A stretch of 64,000 bases of DNA from Chitinophaga sancti (GTDB taxonomy: Bacteria; Bacteroidota; Bacteroidia; Chitinophagales; Chitinophagaceae), in the NCBI RefSeq assembly GCF_034087045.1, contig NZ_CP139247.1, positions 3,498,001 through 3,562,000 of the forward strand, given 5' to 3'. Numbering within the stretch: the stretch's first letter is position 1; the number at the start of each line of letters is the position of its first letter. Position numbers and translations under genes: made by a program. The notes below the pieces were generated by a model that worked only from the letters and a program-made list of their open reading frames with translations, had not been told where the DNA came from and did not search any database. Shown one piece after another: positions 44,054 through 53,026 of this stretch.

Positions 44054-45592
44054 TTAGAAATCAGTACTATTCGTCAAATCAATATTGTAATAGTACACAC
44101 CATTCAACTCAGGATATACACCTTCCAGCTGCACCTTCTTTTGTTTCTCCAATATTCCTCTCAGCTGTTCCACTGAACTCACCACCTGGTCTCCTGCTTT
44201 CATAATAATAAAAGAAGGTTTCATATTCGTTTGTTTCTTCAGTATACCGCTGCTGATGTTATCTACATATACACCACCACGAATACCGATCTTCGCCGCA
44301 TCACCTTTTTCCAGTGTCACCAGATCCGCGCCCAGCGCATCGATCACGGTTGCTTTCACAATACTGGTATTACCATCAATGTTCTTCAGTACTGCATTCG
44401 TAGTGCGTGATTTATCACCACGAAGGTAGCTGATACTGATCTTATCACCTGGCTTAAATCTTGCGATCTGCTCCGTCATCTGTGGTATAGAAGGTGTATT
44501 GACGCCATTGATACCAGTGATCACATCACCCTTCTGAATACCTGCATCTGCCGCCGCACCACTTGTTACCACATCTGTCACGACCACACCATTCACATCT
44601 CTTCTTATACCATAGTCACCCCATTTCTCTTCAGGAATAGAATTCGGATCCTGGTACCTGATACCCAGGTAAGCACGTTGTACATTACCATACTTCATGA
44701 TATCATTTACCACTTTCTTCACCAGGTTCACGGGAATCGCATAAGAGTAACCTGCATAGGCACCGGTAGGAGAGGCGATCGCAGAGTTAATACCAATCAG
44801 TTCACCTGCGGTATTGATCAATGCACCACCACTGTTACCCTGGTTCACAGCAGCATCTGTCTGAATAAAAGATTCGATAGCGTTTCTTTTCGCCTGTTTG
44901 TTGATACCGATAGAACGAGCTTTTGCACTCACGATACCCGCAGTTACGGTAGTTTCCAGGTTTAATGGATAACCGATAGCAAGTACCCACTGACCAATTT
45001 CAACCTCGTCAGAGTTGCCATACAGCATGTAAGGCAGGTTCTTCGCATCTACTTTGATTACTGCGAGGTCGGTGTTTGGATCGGTACCGATCACTTTTGC
45101 TTTGTAAGTTTTGTAATCATTGAGCGTAACGGTGATCTCATCCGCATCGTCCACTACGTGATTGTTCGTCACGATATAACCATCGTCGGAGATGAGTACA
45201 CCTGAGCCGGAAGCCATCTGGCCGGGGATATAATATTTACGTCCGCCGCCGCCACCCTGGAATTCGTCCCCGAAAAAGTCATCGCCGAAAAGGTCCTCAA
45301 GTACGCTTCTTTTTCTTTGCAGGTTGTTTGTAACCTGACGGGGATTGATCTTTGTCTTAATGTGAACCACACCTGGAACAGCCAGTTTTGCTGCTGCTGA
45401 AAAGTCGGTGGGAGGAGTAATGTTTCTGTGTTCTGTACCAGGCATGTAGCTGGTATAGTTTACTGGAATGTTGTCTGATCCATTTTGATAGGGACCTGCC
45501 TGCCGGGGCTGAAATTTGCTGTAAACAAACACGCTGGCAAAGGCAGTGGCCGCGCTGATAAGAACAGTTGCCGCAATTTGCCGGAATTTCAT
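44054..45592 (-). CDS. degP: HtrA/DegP-type periplasmic serine protease
   Basis: 512 aa. N-terminal membrane anchor or signal (ATVLISAATAFASVFVYSKF). Trypsin-like triad: IVTNNHVVDDADE (His, near 146), DPNTDLAVIKV (Asp, near 176) and QTDAAVNQGNSGGALINTAG (Ser, near 256). First PDZ about 310-400 (GVVVTDVVTSGAAADAGIQK, GDVITGINGV), and a second, shorter PDZ-like module to the C-terminus. Degrades or refolds damaged envelope proteins. A Gly-rich/Asp-Phe loop (LFGDDFFGDEFQGGGGG) precedes the core. Single gene. Confidence 0.93.
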   Translation of the reverse strand: MKFRQIAATVLISAATAFASVFVYSKFQPRQAGPYQNGSDNIPVNYTSYMPGTEHRNITPPTDFSAAAKLAVPGVVHIKTKINPRQVTNNLQRKRSVLEDLFGDDFFGDEFQGGGGGRKYYIPGQMASGSGVLISDDGYIVTNNHVVDDADEITVTLNDYKTYKAKVIGTDPNTDLAVIKVDAKNLPYMLYGNSDEVEIGQWVLAIGYPLNLETTVTAGIVSAKARSIGINKQAKRNAIESFIQTDAAVNQGNSGGALINTAGELIGINSAIASPTGAYAGYSYAIPVNLVKKVVNDIMKYGNVQRAYLGIRYQDPNSIPEEKWGDYGIRRDVNGVVVTDVVTSGAAADAGIQKGDVITGINGVNTPSIPQMTEQIARFKPGDKISISYLRGDKSRTTNAVLKNIDGNTSIVKATVIDALGADLVTLEKGDAAKIGIRGGVYVDNISSGILKKQTNMKPSFIIMKAGDQVVSSVEQLRGILEKQKKVQLEGVYPELNGVYYYNIDLTNSTDF

Positions 45593-45817
45593 ATTTTTTT
45601 GAGTTTTATTGAAAGTAAAAATATTGATATAAGGAATATAACAATTTTAGTGCCTCTGATACAAATTTAAGGGGGTAAGTGATTCATTCAACCAGTGTTG
45701 TTACTACTTTAACAGTTTATTATATGAAAGGTTAATACCATCTTAATAGAATGGGTGACAAAGTAACGGAGGTACTGACAAATTAACGATTGAACCCGAC
45801 AAAATGTTATGTAAAAA
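45593..45817. other. spacer between htrA and the acyl-CoA reductase terminator
   Basis: A+T-rich, no ORF. Expected to hold the htrA promoter on the minus strand; no clear box found. Confidence 0.35.
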
Positions 45818-45850
45818 GAAAAAGGACAGCCCTTATGGCGGTCCTTTTCT
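45818..45850 (-). terminator. terminator downstream of the acyl-CoA reductase gene
   Basis: AAAAGGAC / GTCCTTTT stem with A and T tails, about 50 bases past the stop. Confidence 0.65.
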
Positions 45851-45860
45851 GCAGAAAGTC

Positions 45861-45900
45861 GTTTCTTCATCCCCATTGGGGAATCCTATCATGAATATTT
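45861..45900. repeat. dispersed 40-bp intergenic repeat, copy 1
   Basis: GTTTCTTCATCCCCATTGGG then GAATCCTATCATGAATATTT. It matches copy 2 at 49,765-49,804 with few changes. Both sit between a terminator and the stop of a minus-strand gene, i.e. in the 3' untranslated region. Confidence 0.65.
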
Positions 45901-46899
45901 TTATAGCTTACTCAAAAATTCCAGCGTATCCACTCCATCTGCATAATCAGTAAGCGATGGTTGCTGTGCCGTTCCAAAAGGTGTAAACCCTCTTCCTACC
46001 AGGCATTGCAACTCCGTATTCGCCTGCAACTCCGCCGCCAGCGTGGCCTTATCGGTATAATACCCATAGTTCAGCACACTTATTGGCGAGAACAGGTGCG
46101 GCGCCTCCTGCAATAACATGCTCTCATTCGACATATAAGGACTGTTATTCAGCAGGATCAAAGCCAGGTTATAGTCGTAATTATTCTTATACTTATTATG
46201 ATCGGCAAGATAACTATACTTCTTCTGTGCCTCCAGCAACCGGGTGAAATCATACTCATCCGGTACAAACACCTTGGTTACATTGCGGCAACCCAGTCCA
46301 AAGTAAATACTGATATCGTCCGCCAGGCCTTCGAGTTCCGCAGGCGTTTCTTCACCTGTCAGGATAGCTACGGAAGTCCGGTTCCGGCGAATAATGTGCG
46401 GATACTGGGCAAAGTAATACTCGAAATACCTGGATGAATTGTTGCTGCCTGTTGCAATATAAGCGTCACAGTTCTTCAACATATCCTGCACTGTAGTCTG
46501 CTCCGCCCATTCAGGGTGCCACTCCTTCATCTTATCCAGCACATGCTGCATAAGTATTACATCTTTTGATGACAGTTTGAGGCGTACATTGTGGCCGCTC
46601 ACGAAACCGCAGAGCCAGTCATGAAAGCCAACAAGAGGGATGTTACCAGCGGTAACGATGCCCACTGTACGGGCAGGTTTGTTCTTAGTCAATTCCGGGT
46701 AGGCATTGATCCAGCTGTTGAGGCGGGCGGCTTCCAGGAAATTCTCAGCAATCTGGCTGATGGCCAGGTCTATGAATTCCGGGGTGAACCAGCCGTTAGC
46801 CTGGTAAGCTCTTTCCTTTACTGCCAGGAGCGCTGGATCATTGCTTGTCAGGTATTGACCTAAACGTACCAGGGCGGCTACTTTTTCTGTACTGCTCAT
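45901..46899 (-). CDS. LuxC-like acyl-CoA reductase
   Basis: 332 aa, NAD(P)-dependent aldehyde dehydrogenase fold. VGIVTAGNIPLVGFHDWLCG near 78-97 is the nucleotide-binding segment, and FGLGCRNVTKVFVP near 198-211 has the catalytic Cys of the LuxC/PF05893 family. It is shorter than LuxC itself (about 480 aa), as usual for Bacteroidota members. Would reduce an acyl-thioester to aldehyde; substrate unknown. Divergent from a ferredoxin gene with 92 bases between the starts, so redox coupling is possible. Confidence 0.82.
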   Translation of the reverse strand: MSSTEKVAALVRLGQYLTSNDPALLAVKERAYQANGWFTPEFIDLAISQIAENFLEAARLNSWINAYPELTKNKPARTVGIVTAGNIPLVGFHDWLCGFVSGHNVRLKLSSKDVILMQHVLDKMKEWHPEWAEQTTVQDMLKNCDAYIATGSNNSSRYFEYYFAQYPHIIRRNRTSVAILTGEETPAELEGLADDISIYFGLGCRNVTKVFVPDEYDFTRLLEAQKKYSYLADHNKYKNNYDYNLALILLNNSPYMSNESMLLQEAPHLFSPISVLNYGYYTDKATLAAELQANTELQCLVGRGFTPFGTAQQPSLTDYADGVDTLEFLSKL

Positions 46900-46939
46900 G
46901 AATCTATATAAATAGTTTACTTTTTAAAGGGAGATATTC

Positions 46940-46947
46940 TATTTTTG
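46940..46947 (+). promoter_or_regulatory. candidate -7 box of the ferredoxin gene
   Basis: TATTTTTG fits TAnnTTTG, with TTTA at the -33 position about 20 bases upstream; 44 bases before the start codon. Confidence 0.45.
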
Positions 46948-46991
46948 TCTGCAAAATTAATGGCTTACTTCTTAAACAAAAAGTTTATAAC

Positions 46992-47339
46992 ATGGCAATC
47001 AAAATAACAGATGAATGTATTAATTGTGGAGCTTGTGAACCTGAGTGCCCAAATAACGCGATCTATGAAGGTGGTGTTGAATGGGCAATGGCCGATGGCA
47101 CTACGATTAAGGGTTCTTATGTGCTGATGGATGGATCTTCTATCGATGCCGACCAGCGTAACGCTCCAATAGCTGTTGACAGTTATTATATTGTTCCAAA
47201 TAAATGTACTGAGTGTCAAGGCTTTCACGAAGAACCACAATGTGCGGCAGTATGTCCGGTAGACTGTTGTGTACCAGACGAAATGTACCAGGAGTCTGAA
47301 GAAGAGCTGCTGGCGAAGAAAGAGAAATTACATATTTAA
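46992..47339 (+). CDS. 2[4Fe-4S] ferredoxin
   Basis: 115 aa. First cluster [12 protein letters not shown] at residues 9-20. After a 50-residue insertion, the second cluster has [20 protein letters not shown] (near 74-93), with extra residues between Cys 2 and 3. This is the Allochromatium-type dicluster ferredoxin layout. Electron carrier in the cytoplasm. Possible partner of the divergent acyl-CoA reductase. The tail is acidic/lysine rich. Confidence 0.92.
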   Translation: MAIKITDECINCGACEPECPNNAIYEGGVEWAMADGTTIKGSYVLMDGSSIDADQRNAPIAVDSYYIVPNKCTECQGFHEEPQCAAVCPVDCCVPDEMYQESEEELLAKKEKLHI

Positions 47340-47407
47340 TCAGGAAGCATAAGGAATTATCGGTAACTGGTCGTCAGACGTAAATCGCTGGCACGCATAC
47401 CGAACCT

Positions 47408-47450
47408 AAAAGGGGAGAAAAGGCTAATTACCTTTTCTCCCCTTCTTTTT
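47408..47450 (+). terminator. ferredoxin terminator
   Basis: Perfect 14-bp stem AAGGGGAGAAAAGG / CCTTTTCTCCCCTT with a 7-base loop and a T-run. Confidence 0.88.
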
Positions 47451-47514
47451 GGAGTAAAAAAGTTTACATCCCCCATTTTTCTATTAACTTTATCCGCTTA
47501 TTATTAATTATCAT

Positions 47515-48504
47515 ATGAAAAAGAATATCGCCCTTGTTGCCGGCGGATACTCAGGAGAATACGTTATCTCCGTACAAAGTGCCGTAACAATTGAGAAAAA
47601 CCTGGATAGCAGCAAATACAATGTGTATAAAATTGTTATTACAAAAGAGGGCTGGAATTATACGGGGGACGACGGGCAGACGATAGCCGTGGATAAGAAC
47701 GATTTTTCATTGACTATCAAAGGAGAAAAGGTAACTTTTGATGCCGTTTTCATCGGTATTCACGGTACACCTGGCGAAGATGGCCGCCTGCAGGGATATT
47801 TCGAGATGCTGGGTATTCCGTTTACCAGCTGTGGCATGGTCACCTCCGCCCTGACTTTCAATAAGAGCTATTGCAATAAAGTAGTGGCTGCCCTGAATGT
47901 GGTAAATGTATCCAAATCTGTGCATATCTTCAGTAACCAGCCATACGATACCAAACAGATATTAGCGCAGCTGAAACTGCCTGTATTTGTAAAGCCTGCA
48001 GAAGGGGGTAGCAGCATTGGTATGTCTAAAGTAAATACAGCCGGAGAACTGCAACCAGCTATCGACAAGGCATTCAAAGAAGATGTACAGATCCTGATCG
48101 AAGAGTTTATAAAAGGCAGGGAAATAACCTGTGGCTTATATAAAGTGAATGGCGAAATCAACGTTTTGCCACTGACAGAAATCGTGAGCAGCAAAGAATT
48201 CTTTGACTATGAGGCGAAATATACGCCGGGTATGACCAAAGAAATCACCCCTGCACCAGCTCCGGACGACGTGTGTGAGCAGATCAGGAATACCGCCAAA
48301 GAACTGTATAACAAATTGAATTGTAGGGGTATTGTGCGTGCAGACTTCATCTATGAAGAGGCAAACAATCGCCTGTTCTTCCTGGAAGTGAACACCATGC
48401 CTGGCCAGAGCGATAACAGCCTCGTGCCTCAGCAGGTAAGAGCTGCCGGTAAAACCCTGCAGGAGTTTTACGGCACATTAATTGAAGAGTGCCTGAGGAA
48501 ATAA
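47515..48504 (+). CDS. ddl: D-alanine--D-alanine ligase
   Basis: 329 aa ATP-grasp ligase. IALVAGGYSGEYVISVQSA at residues 4-22 (the G-G-xSxE substrate loop), GIHGTPGEDGRLQGYFEMLG near 82-101, PVFVKPAEGGSSIGMSKV near 156-173 (ATP loop), and FLEVNTMPGQSDNSLVPQQV near 292-311. Makes D-Ala-D-Ala for peptidoglycan. A PASTA-domain gene follows after 45 bases, fitting a cell-wall theme. Confidence 0.95.
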   Translation: MKKNIALVAGGYSGEYVISVQSAVTIEKNLDSSKYNVYKIVITKEGWNYTGDDGQTIAVDKNDFSLTIKGEKVTFDAVFIGIHGTPGEDGRLQGYFEMLGIPFTSCGMVTSALTFNKSYCNKVVAALNVVNVSKSVHIFSNQPYDTKQILAQLKLPVFVKPAEGGSSIGMSKVNTAGELQPAIDKAFKEDVQILIEEFIKGREITCGLYKVNGEINVLPLTEIVSSKEFFDYEAKYTPGMTKEITPAPAPDDVCEQIRNTAKELYNKLNCRGIVRADFIYEEANNRLFFLEVNTMPGQSDNSLVPQQVRAAGKTLQEFYGTLIEECLRK

Positions 48505-48549
48505 CAAAGCGGTATAAGATTACGCTATCTTTAAGTTAAAATATAATCT

Positions 48550-49359
48550 GTGTTCAATCAAATTACAAAACGCTCCTTTGGGTTCAACCTGGCCGTTGTG
48601 GTAGGGTTGTTCCTGGTACTGGGGCTGATTTTCTTCCTGCTGCTGGGGGTAATTACCAAGCATGGAGATACCCAAACCGTGCCTGACGTATACCGTAAGA
48701 GTGTGAAAGACGCTACCAAACAGCTGGAAGATGCTGGGTTTAACGTAGATGTAAGAGACTCCATTTTTATCGATAGTTTGCCTGCCCTGGCCGTATGGGA
48801 ACAAACCCCTGCTAAAGGTGCGATAGTAAAAGTTGGAAGAACTATTTATCTGACTATCAATAAGGTAGTGCCGCCAATGGTAGATATGCCTGACCTGGTA
48901 GGACTCACTTTCCGTAGTGCAGAAATGACCCTGCATAGCCGCAGACTGAATGTAGGAGATACAATTTATAAACCGGACTTTGCTACCAATACCGTACTGC
49001 AGCAGTTGCTGAATGGTAAACTCGTAAAAGCCGGTAGACAGGTGCCCGAAGGTAGCAGCATCACGCTGGTACTGAGTAGCGGTACAGGTAGTATCGAAAA
49101 TCCGGTACCGGATCTGATCGGGATGACCTTCCAGGAAGCCAAGGTGACCCTGAGTGGCAGAAACCTGAACCTGGGTACAGTGATGGTAGATCCTTCTGTA
49201 ACAGATACTGCCAATGCATTTGTGATCAAACAGGATCCAATGCCAAGAAATTCACTGCAGGAGCTGAGCATGGTAAGAGCAGGAGAAGTAGTGGATGTCT
49301 GGTTGTCGCCTACCGCACCGGTAAAAGGTGCAACCGACTCTACAAAAGAACCGGAATAA
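48550..49359 (+). CDS. membrane-anchored PASTA-domain protein
   Basis: 269 aa from a GTG start. One N-terminal membrane helix (LAVVVGLFLVLGLIFFLLLG, near 14-33), then three PASTA repeats (about 43-107, 110-180, 185-255: VPDVYRKSVKDATKQLEDAG, MPDLVGLTFRSAEMTLHSRR, VPDLIGMTFQEAKVTLSGRN). No kinase or transpeptidase domain. PASTA modules bind peptidoglycan fragments, so it is probably a cell-wall sensing or scaffold protein. Position just after ddl supports this. Confidence 0.9.
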   Translation: MFNQITKRSFGFNLAVVVGLFLVLGLIFFLLLGVITKHGDTQTVPDVYRKSVKDATKQLEDAGFNVDVRDSIFIDSLPALAVWEQTPAKGAIVKVGRTIYLTINKVVPPMVDMPDLVGLTFRSAEMTLHSRRLNVGDTIYKPDFATNTVLQQLLNGKLVKAGRQVPEGSSITLVLSSGTGSIENPVPDLIGMTFQEAKVTLSGRNLNLGTVMVDPSVTDTANAFVIKQDPMPRNSLQELSMVRAGEVVDVWLSPTAPVKGATDSTKEPE

Positions 49360-49405
49360 CAAAGTAGTATACCCCATAATCGTTTAACTTATAAAATTTA
49401 CAGCG

Positions 49406-49714
49406 ATGGAAAATATAACTGCTGAAGAACTGAAACAACGTATTGACAATGGCGAATCCCTGCACATCGTCGATGTAAGGGAACCTCATGAGCATGAAGA
49501 ATTTAATATCGGAGGTATCCTGTTGCCGCTGGGCGAAATCAGAGCCATGCAGGTAGATGAGCTGGAAGATCTGAAGGATGAAGAAGTGATCGTGTATTGC
49601 AGAAGCGGAGGCAGAAGCGGCCAGGCAGCAATGATCCTGGAAACAATGGGATTTCAGAATGTAAAGAACCTGACCGGTGGTATGTTGAACTGGCAGGAGA
49701 AGTTCGGGAAATAA
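49406..49714 (+). CDS. single-domain rhodanese-like protein
   Basis: 102 aa. Active-site loop VIVYCRSGGRSGQAA near 66-80 with the catalytic Cys followed by RSGGRSG; IVDVREPHEHEEFNIGG near 22-38 is the CH2A motif. Carries or transfers sulfur in the cytoplasm. Separate short gene with its own terminator. Confidence 0.92.
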   Translation: MENITAEELKQRIDNGESLHIVDVREPHEHEEFNIGGILLPLGEIRAMQVDELEDLKDEEVIVYCRSGGRSGQAAMILETMGFQNVKNLTGGMLNWQEKFGK

Positions 49715-49724
49715 AAGCATTAAG

Positions 49725-49757
49725 AAGGCTGATCGCAAGATCAGCCTTTATTTTTTG
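49725..49757 (+). terminator. rhodanese gene terminator
   Basis: AAGGCTGATC GCAA GATCAGCCTT stem followed by a T-run. Confidence 0.88.
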
Positions 49758-49764
49758 AAAAAGA

Positions 49765-49804
49765 GTTTCCATCCCCGTTGGCGAATCCCTCTTTCATGAA
49801 TGTT
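49765..49804. repeat. dispersed 40-bp intergenic repeat, copy 2
   Basis: GTTTCCATCCCCGTTGGCGA then ATCCCTCTTTCATGAATGTT; compare 45,861. It again directly abuts the stop of a minus-strand gene. Confidence 0.65.
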
Positions 49805-50983
49805 TTATTGTTCGAAAAATGCGCAGGTACCGCCCACCCAGGTATGCGATTTATCCTTCGTTACGCCTATCATTTTACTCTTACTAAGCCTCGCCAGGTT
49901 ATGCACCAATAACGGCCTTTCCGCTCCATCTTTCCATATATACATCATCCTGATCTCACAATAAGCCGGCCCATCAGGTGTTTCAATGGCCGGGGCATAT
50001 TGTACCTTTCGCTGTAAGATCCAGTTCTCAGGGTCTTTAATCGAGGCAATATCTGGTAATGTTACATCAATCACTACCCCCTGACCAGCGAATGAAAAAA
50101 GCGGTTTCAATACATAGTTCTCCAGATCAGCCGGCAACTCCTTTGCATGCAGAAACCAGCTCTCCGGTGCAAACTCATTATGAATAAAAGGCAGGGTATA
50201 CTTACTGATCCTGTAAAACCAGTTCGGATGCGTGATCCACTCTACATCAAAATCCTGGAATAAAGACACATGTGCAGGCAATGATGCCGCCTGCCTTTGC
50301 AGGTCATCAAAGATCACACGGTTATATATGCGTTTGATTAAAATATCCTTATAATACAATTGATCACCTCTCTGCTCAAGGTCTGTAATACAAACAACAG
50401 GTATTCCCAGTACCTTTTGTGTATAATAAAAATCAATACGGGTTTTCTGTTCATGTGGCTTTACTTCCAGCAATACCACTTCTTCCGGTTGATAAGGACC
50501 CACAATGATCTCTTTCAATAACGCTAAATAGCTATTATCATCATACCCATTGAAATAGTTATTCACTGTATCAGGGAGCTGGAAATGATGTTTAAATTCC
50601 TTGGCCATCAGCTCCTGAAAGGCATACAGTGAAGGAAACCCCTGTAGCTCTATGAGCTGTGGTTGCAACACACCTTCTGCATTTTGACACACAGCAAAAT
50701 CAATGATCACAAAATGCGCATGCTCATTTTCGCCGGGTACTTTCATACATGGAGGAAACGATGCTTCACTACTGGCTTTGAAGCCAGGTTGTGTAATCAG
50801 ATCAATGATCGCTTCGCTGGTATCGATTAATTGCTTCGTGAGTGCAGCAGGTACAAACACGGGCGTTTCCGCTACTTTAAAAGCAGGGGCTTCGCCGGCA
50901 GCAGCTGCCATTGATTCAATAAATGCCGCGTATTTCTCCGCAGTAAAATTTTCGTTATAATATTTGCGTAAAGAAGGGATCAT
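49805..50983 (-). CDS. ATP-grasp-like protein of the amidoligase cluster
   Basis: 392 aa, no signal peptide, family not named with certainty. The C-terminal part has an ATP-grasp look: NYVLKPLFSFAGQGVVIDV (near 290-308, lysine/glycine-rich loop), NWILQRKVQYAPAIETPDG (near 323-341) and YCEIRMMYIW with Glu-x-Arg (near 344-353). The N-terminal half (FVIIDFAVCQNAEGVLQPQL, IELQGFPSLYAF) may recognise the substrate. It overlaps the amidotransferase gene by 4 bases (ATGA) and is last in the unit GCS2-GATase-this gene. Probably an amide- or peptide-bond-forming ligase; product unknown. Confidence 0.65.
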   Translation of the reverse strand: MIPSLRKYYNENFTAEKYAAFIESMAAAAGEAPAFKVAETPVFVPAALTKQLIDTSEAIIDLITQPGFKASSEASFPPCMKVPGENEHAHFVIIDFAVCQNAEGVLQPQLIELQGFPSLYAFQELMAKEFKHHFQLPDTVNNYFNGYDDNSYLALLKEIIVGPYQPEEVVLLEVKPHEQKTRIDFYYTQKVLGIPVVCITDLEQRGDQLYYKDILIKRIYNRVIFDDLQRQAASLPAHVSLFQDFDVEWITHPNWFYRISKYTLPFIHNEFAPESWFLHAKELPADLENYVLKPLFSFAGQGVVIDVTLPDIASIKDPENWILQRKVQYAPAIETPDGPAYCEIRMMYIWKDGAERPLLVHNLARLSKSKMIGVTKDKSHTWVGGTCAFFEQ

Positions 50984-51753
50984 GATTGAATAGATAAGGC
51001 ATTGTCCAGAAATGCAGGAATAAGCGTATCATATGTGAGCATGATCTTATCCGGATCTGAAAGTTGTTCCAGCATGCTGTAATATTTTTCCGCGCCATAG
51101 TTGGTGAGCACCTGGTCTTTCTTTTCTTTTTGAAGCAGGTACATCCGCATCCCGGTCGCATCAGCTTCCGGGTGGAATTGTGTGCCGATCATATGAGGGC
51201 TGAAACGTATGGCCATGGTCGCTCTTTCCAGTGGTACATGGGGTCGTTCCTTTTCAATCGCCAAAACAGAAGCGCCTATAGCCTCCATGCGAGCATGGTC
51301 TAAACCAATCACCTGCCAGTTGCGGCTATCCACGATATAAAAAGGATCGGGAAGGTGTTCAAATTCACCTGCCGCTGTTTTATGCACAGGAAACACACCG
51401 AATGCAGGTGATCGGCGTCTGCATACATTTCCAAGCTTCAGGTAGCGACACATCAGCTGAAAGGAATGACATATTAATAACACCGGTCTGGAAGCTTTCA
51501 TCAACGCTTCCATCACACCAAAATAACGTTGTTCCCACTCACTGCCTTCACTATCCAGCGGTGAACCGGGACCACCAGTAGAAATATAAATATCGTACGA
51601 AAGATCAGGTACCTGGGCAGCGATGCGTACCTCATACTCATCACACTGCAATACCAGTGAATGACGCACAGCATACGCCGCGAGTATTTCCCTGATACAA
51701 CGCATCCCTTCGTTCGGAACGCCTTCATACATGTCAAGTATAGCTACTTTCAT
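50980..51753 (-). CDS. class I glutamine amidotransferase-like protein
   Basis: 257 aa. The triad is visible: nucleophile Cys in VLLICHSFQLM (near 95), and His-Glu in MIGTQFHPEADATGM (near 197-199). The N-terminal oxyanion region is ISTGGPGSPLD near 58-68. It would release ammonia from glutamine, or hydrolyse a gamma-glutamyl bond like the related gamma-glutamyl peptidases. It starts 3 bases after the GCS2 gene and overlaps the ATP-grasp-like gene downstream. GMP synthase annotation would be wrong: there is no PP-ATPase domain, and the neighbours are ligases. Confidence 0.85.
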   Translation of the reverse strand: MKVAILDMYEGVPNEGMRCIREILAAYAVRHSLVLQCDEYEVRIAAQVPDLSYDIYISTGGPGSPLDSEGSEWEQRYFGVMEALMKASRPVLLICHSFQLMCRYLKLGNVCRRRSPAFGVFPVHKTAAGEFEHLPDPFYIVDSRNWQVIGLDHARMEAIGASVLAIEKERPHVPLERATMAIRFSPHMIGTQFHPEADATGMRMYLLQKEKKDQVLTNYGAEKYYSMLEQLSDPDKIMLTYDTLIPAFLDNALSIQS

Positions 51754-51756
51754 GTG

Positions 51757-52857
51757 CTAGCAGTCTTTGAGAAATTGTTTAATAATGAAGTCCACCACGC
51801 TGTGCATGTTTTTGTTTTCATTGAAAACAGCCAGCTGTTTGTCAGCACCAGTACCATTCTGCAGTATTTCTCTTGTATACTCGATATAATGACGGCTACC
51901 CAGTTCATCGACTACATCATCAACAAATTCCAGCAGTTCAAAAATGAGTGAACGGGTATTCACTTCCGCCTCTTTACCAAAATCAATGAGGTTGCCATCT
52001 ATACCATAGCGGCTGGCTCTCCATTTATTTTCATTGACCAGTGCGCGGTTGTAAATAATAAAGTTCAGGTTCTGCATGCGCAGTTTATAGATCTTGGCAC
52101 AGAGAGCCTGGAAGATGGCGGCAATGGTACAGGTTTCCTGCAGGGTGAGCGGCACATCGCAGATCCGGAATTCTACCGTATCGTAAAAAGGATGTACACG
52201 TAAGTCCCACCATACCTTGCGGGCATTGTCTATACACTTGGTCTTGACAAGTAATTGGATATAGCGGTCGTATTCTCCGATACTGGCAAAATAATCAGGG
52301 ATACCGGTACGGGGAAACTTATCAAATACTTTTACCCTGTATGATTTAAAGCCCGTATTCCGACCTTCCCAGAAAGGAGAGTTGGTACTTAAGGCAAATA
52401 CGTGTGGCAGAAAATAACGCACAGAATTTGCGATATGCAGGGCCATTTCCCTGTTCTCCATTCCCACATGCACATGCAGCCCAAAGATCAGGTTAGACCT
52501 GGCGGCGTCCTGCATTTCATTCACAATTTCGAAATACCGGGGATGGTCTGTAATGAGCTGGGCTTCCCATTTGGAAAACGGATGGGTACCGGAGGCGCCG
52601 ATACTATACCCCAGGTCGCCGGCAATCTGAGCCACCGTTTTACGAAGGTGTGCTACATCTGCACGGGCCTCATCGATGTTTGCACAGATATGGGTGCCGA
52701 CTTCTACGACTGCCTGATGAAATTCGGCTTTTACTTTTTCCGGGATGACTTTGTGGGCCTGTTCTACAATTTTCTGTTCATGGGAGCATAGTTCGAGGGT
52801 CCGGGGGTCCATGACCATGTATTCTTCTTCAATGCCTAATGTGAAATTCCGGAGCAT
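51757..52857 (-). CDS. YbdK/GCS2-type carboxylate-amine ligase
   Basis: 366 aa, glutamine-synthetase-like fold. Family signature FTLGIEEEYMVMDPRTLELC at residues 5-24, then GASGTHPFSKWEAQLITDHP near 87-106, NLIFGLHVHVGMENREM near 121-137 and VWWDLRVHPFYDTVEFRICD near 220-239. Members (COG2170) have weak glutamate-cysteine ligase activity in vitro, but the true products are mostly unknown. First gene of a tight three-gene unit with a GATase and an ATP-grasp-like protein. Confidence 0.92.
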   Translation of the reverse strand: MLRNFTLGIEEEYMVMDPRTLELCSHEQKIVEQAHKVIPEKVKAEFHQAVVEVGTHICANIDEARADVAHLRKTVAQIAGDLGYSIGASGTHPFSKWEAQLITDHPRYFEIVNEMQDAARSNLIFGLHVHVGMENREMALHIANSVRYFLPHVFALSTNSPFWEGRNTGFKSYRVKVFDKFPRTGIPDYFASIGEYDRYIQLLVKTKCIDNARKVWWDLRVHPFYDTVEFRICDVPLTLQETCTIAAIFQALCAKIYKLRMQNLNFIIYNRALVNENKWRASRYGIDGNLIDFGKEAEVNTRSLIFELLEFVDDVVDELGSRHYIEYTREILQNGTGADKQLAVFNENKNMHSVVDFIIKQFLKDC

Positions 52858-52904
52858 AGATGGTAATGTAATTAGGGAAGCAAGATAAGAAGAATATAGA
52901 AAAC

Positions 52905-52948
52905 GGCCTGCGGCAGCAGGGGAGTGTGCTCTATTTTACGCTGACGCC
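52905..52948. repeat. half copy of the REP/MITE-like element
   Basis: GGCCTGCGGCAGCA, 21 variable bases, GCTGACGCC: same motif pair and spacing as one end of the element at 43,836-43,977. Lies in the GCS2 upstream region, next to a terminator. Confidence 0.6.
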
Positions 52949-52957
52949 AATAGAAAC

Positions 52958-53008
52958 AAAAAGGCCTGCATACCGGCTGAGGGGAGAAAGCTGGTAATGC
53001 AGGCCGGT
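52958..53008 (-). terminator. terminator of the ATP-grasp gene
   Basis: Minus-strand stem GGCCTGCATTACCAGC / GCCGGTATGCAGGCC (with a mismatch) followed by TTTTTG. It separates the ATP-grasp transcript from the GCS2 unit. Confidence 0.75.
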
Positions 53009-53026
53009 TGTATACAAACAAACAAC

